5,423 nt of DNA. Origin: DAOUAJ01 sp034433615. GTDB lineage: Bacteria; Chloroflexota; Anaerolineae; DUEN01. The notes beneath the pieces were generated by a model that worked only from the letters and a program-made list of their open reading frames with translations, was not told the DNA's origin and did no database searches. Position numbers and translations under genes: made by a program. How positions within the stretch are numbered: the first letter of the stretch is position 1; each line of letters starts with the position of its first letter. The stretch spans positions 1 through 5,423 of the forward strand of contig DAOUAJ010000240.1 in NCBI GenBank assembly GCA_034433615.1, in the 5' to 3' direction. Positions 4,164-5,423 of this stretch are shown here, piece by piece.

Positions 4164-5423
4164 ATGGCGAGTAAGAACTACATGGCCTTTGACCTGGGCG
4201 CTTCCAACGGGCGCGCAGTCGCTGGCCGCTTTGACAGTGAGCGGCTCAGCCTGGACGTAATCCACCGCTTTGATAACCCTATGATCCGGTTACCCCGTTA
4301 TCGGCACTGGGATGTGTTGGGGCTGTTCCGCGAGCTGATGCAGGCCCTGCGCGCCTGGGCCGCTCGTGGCGAAGGCCAACTGAGCAGCGTCGGGGTGGAC
4401 ACGTGGGGCGTGGATTTCGGCCTTATCGGGCGGGATGGTTCCCTGTTGGGTAACCCCATCGCCTATCGAGACCCATTCACAGAAGGGGTGATGGACTCGG
4501 TGGTGGCCGAATTGGGACGAGGGTTCATCTTTGAGCAGACGGGGTTGCAGTTCATGCCTATCAACACCCTCTACCAGCTCGTCGCGTTGGCTCGGGTCAA
4601 CGCCCCTCAGTTGGAGATGGCCGACCAGCTCCTGATGATGCCTGACCTTTTCCACTACTTCCTCACAGGCGAGCGAGTAGTGGAGTTCACCGATGCCACG
4701 ACGACGCAATGCTACAATCCGCGCACAGGCGATTGGGCCTGGACCTTGATCGAGCGGTTAGGCCTGCCGCGCCGTATCTTCTCGCCGGTGGTGCCACCCG
4801 GCACGCGAGTGGGTGGCCTGCTTCGGCATATCTCCGAGGAGACGGGCGTGGGGGCCGTGGACGTGATCGCACCTGCCTCCCACGACACCGGCTCGGCGGT
4901 GGCGGCTGTGCCAGCTCAAGGTGAGGATTGGGCGTACCTCAGCCTGGGCACCTGGGCATTGATGGGCGTCGAGGTGCGTACGCCGATCATGACCCCTGAG
5001 GCTTTGGCGGCTAACTTCACTAATGAGGGCGGGGTGGACGGCACCTATCGCTTCTTGAAGAACATGACAGGGCTGTGGCTGGTACAGGAATGCCGTCGGA
5101 TCTGGACGCGAGAGGATGGTCAGGCCACCAGTTGGGATGACCTGACCCGCATGGCAGCGGGAGCGGCCCCGTTCCGCTCGCTGGTGGACCCTGACGACCC
5201 AGCTTTCCTCCATCCGGCGGACATGCCGCAGGCCATTCGTGTCTATTGCCAGGCGACCGGTCAGCCGGTGCCAGAGAATCGTGGGGCGATATTGCGCTGC
5301 GCGCTGGAGGGGATGGCGCTCAAGTGCCGGTACACGATTGAGACCCTCATCCGGTTGCGCGGCCGGCCGCTGCGGGTGCTGCACATTGTAGGCGGAGGTA
5401 TTCAGAACCGGCTGCTATGCCAG
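4164..5423 (+). CDS. rhaB: Rhamnulokinase, 3' end cut by the window
   Basis: A FGGY-family sugar kinase that phosphorylates L-rhamnulose to L-rhamnulose 1-phosphate with ATP, the second step of cytoplasmic L-rhamnose catabolism after RhaA and before the aldolase RhaD. The frame is open for 420 codons to the window end; full-length RhaB is roughly 480-490 residues, so about 60-70 are missing. Visible landmarks: the N-terminal phosphate motif FDLGASNGR (9-17), sugar-site GVDTWGVDFGLIGRDG (77-92), YRDP (101-104), catalytic-base motif ASHDTGSAVAA (238-248, Asp241), ATP-lobe YLSLGTWALMG (258-268), the rhamnulokinase-type NEGGVDGTYRFLKNMTGLWL (287-306) and the adenosine motif VGGGIQNRLL (409-418). 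The start at 4164 has AAAGGAG nine bases upstream. No other rhamnose gene is in the window; partners are expected to the right. Confidence 0.93.
   Translation, partial: MASKNYMAFDLGASNGRAVAGRFDSERLSLDVIHRFDNPMIRLPRYRHWDVLGLFRELMQALRAWAARGEGQLSSVGVDTWGVDFGLIGRDGSLLGNPIAYRDPFTEGVMDSVVAELGRGFIFEQTGLQFMPINTLYQLVALARVNAPQLEMADQLLMMPDLFHYFLTGERVVEFTDATTTQCYNPRTGDWAWTLIERLGLPRRIFSPVVPPGTRVGGLLRHISEETGVGAVDVIAPASHDTGSAVAAVPAQGEDWAYLSLGTWALMGVEVRTPIMTPEALAANFTNEGGVDGTYRFLKNMTGLWLVQECRRIWTREDGQATSWDDLTRMAAGAAPFRSLVDPDDPAFLHPADMPQAIRVYCQATGQPVPENRGAILRCALEGMALKCRYTIETLIRLRGRPLRVLHIVGGGIQNRLLCQ

Noticed and set aside
4290..5384. Minus-strand ORFs opposite rhaB
   Set aside because: The plus-strand frame encodes a clear rhamnulokinase over the same bases; the reverse frames are by-products of codon bias.

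Overview
The window is a GC-rich bacterial chromosome segment. Its gene styles (a PadR-type regulator, an MlrC-like M81 protein, a VapBC module, a rhamnulokinase) and its intergenic repeats (AGCTATC tandems, CTGAG/TTCG blocks) resemble what is common in Chloroflexota, for example Anaerolineae-like genomes. That assignment is inference from style, not a demonstrated placement.

Layout: (1) Positions 1-184, minus strand, hold the N-terminal end of a PadR-family transcription regulator. It has a near-ideal sigma-70 promoter (TTGACA, 17 bp, TATAAT) whose spacer carries one arm of a 9-bp inverted repeat, which suggests autoregulation. (2) Positions 271-579 are mostly non-coding: a perfect 11-bp hairpin and a truncated minus-strand reading frame that looks like the C-terminal end of a lost gene. 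(3) Positions 552-678 carry an 11-bp palindrome with a consensus Shine-Dalgarno (SD) sequence in its centre and the start codon of a 32-residue unrecognised ORF in its right arm. (4) Positions 751-3080, plus strand, are a tight two-gene unit: a class I SAM-dependent methyltransferase and an M81/MlrC-family metallopeptidase-like protein. The SD of the second gene overlaps the stop codon of the first. (5) Positions 3077-3765, minus strand, are a VapB(AbrB-type)/VapC(PIN) toxin-antitoxin pair with a 4-nt ATGA overlap and its own promoter. It meets the M81 gene tail to tail, with both stop codons inside one TTAA. (6) Positions 3834-4163 are a repeat-rich leader with an extended -10 promoter. (7) Positions 4164-5423, plus strand, are rhamnulokinase (rhaB), cut by the window end.

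The kinase points to L-rhamnose catabolism continuing to the right. How the methyltransferase and M81 protein relate to it is not shown by the sequence. The toxin-antitoxin pair is visibly more AT-rich than both flanks and looks like an acquired module between the M81 gene and rhaB. I see no convincing undescribed multi-gene system. The least explained parts are the small ORF with its palindrome at 552-678 and the structured rhaB leader.
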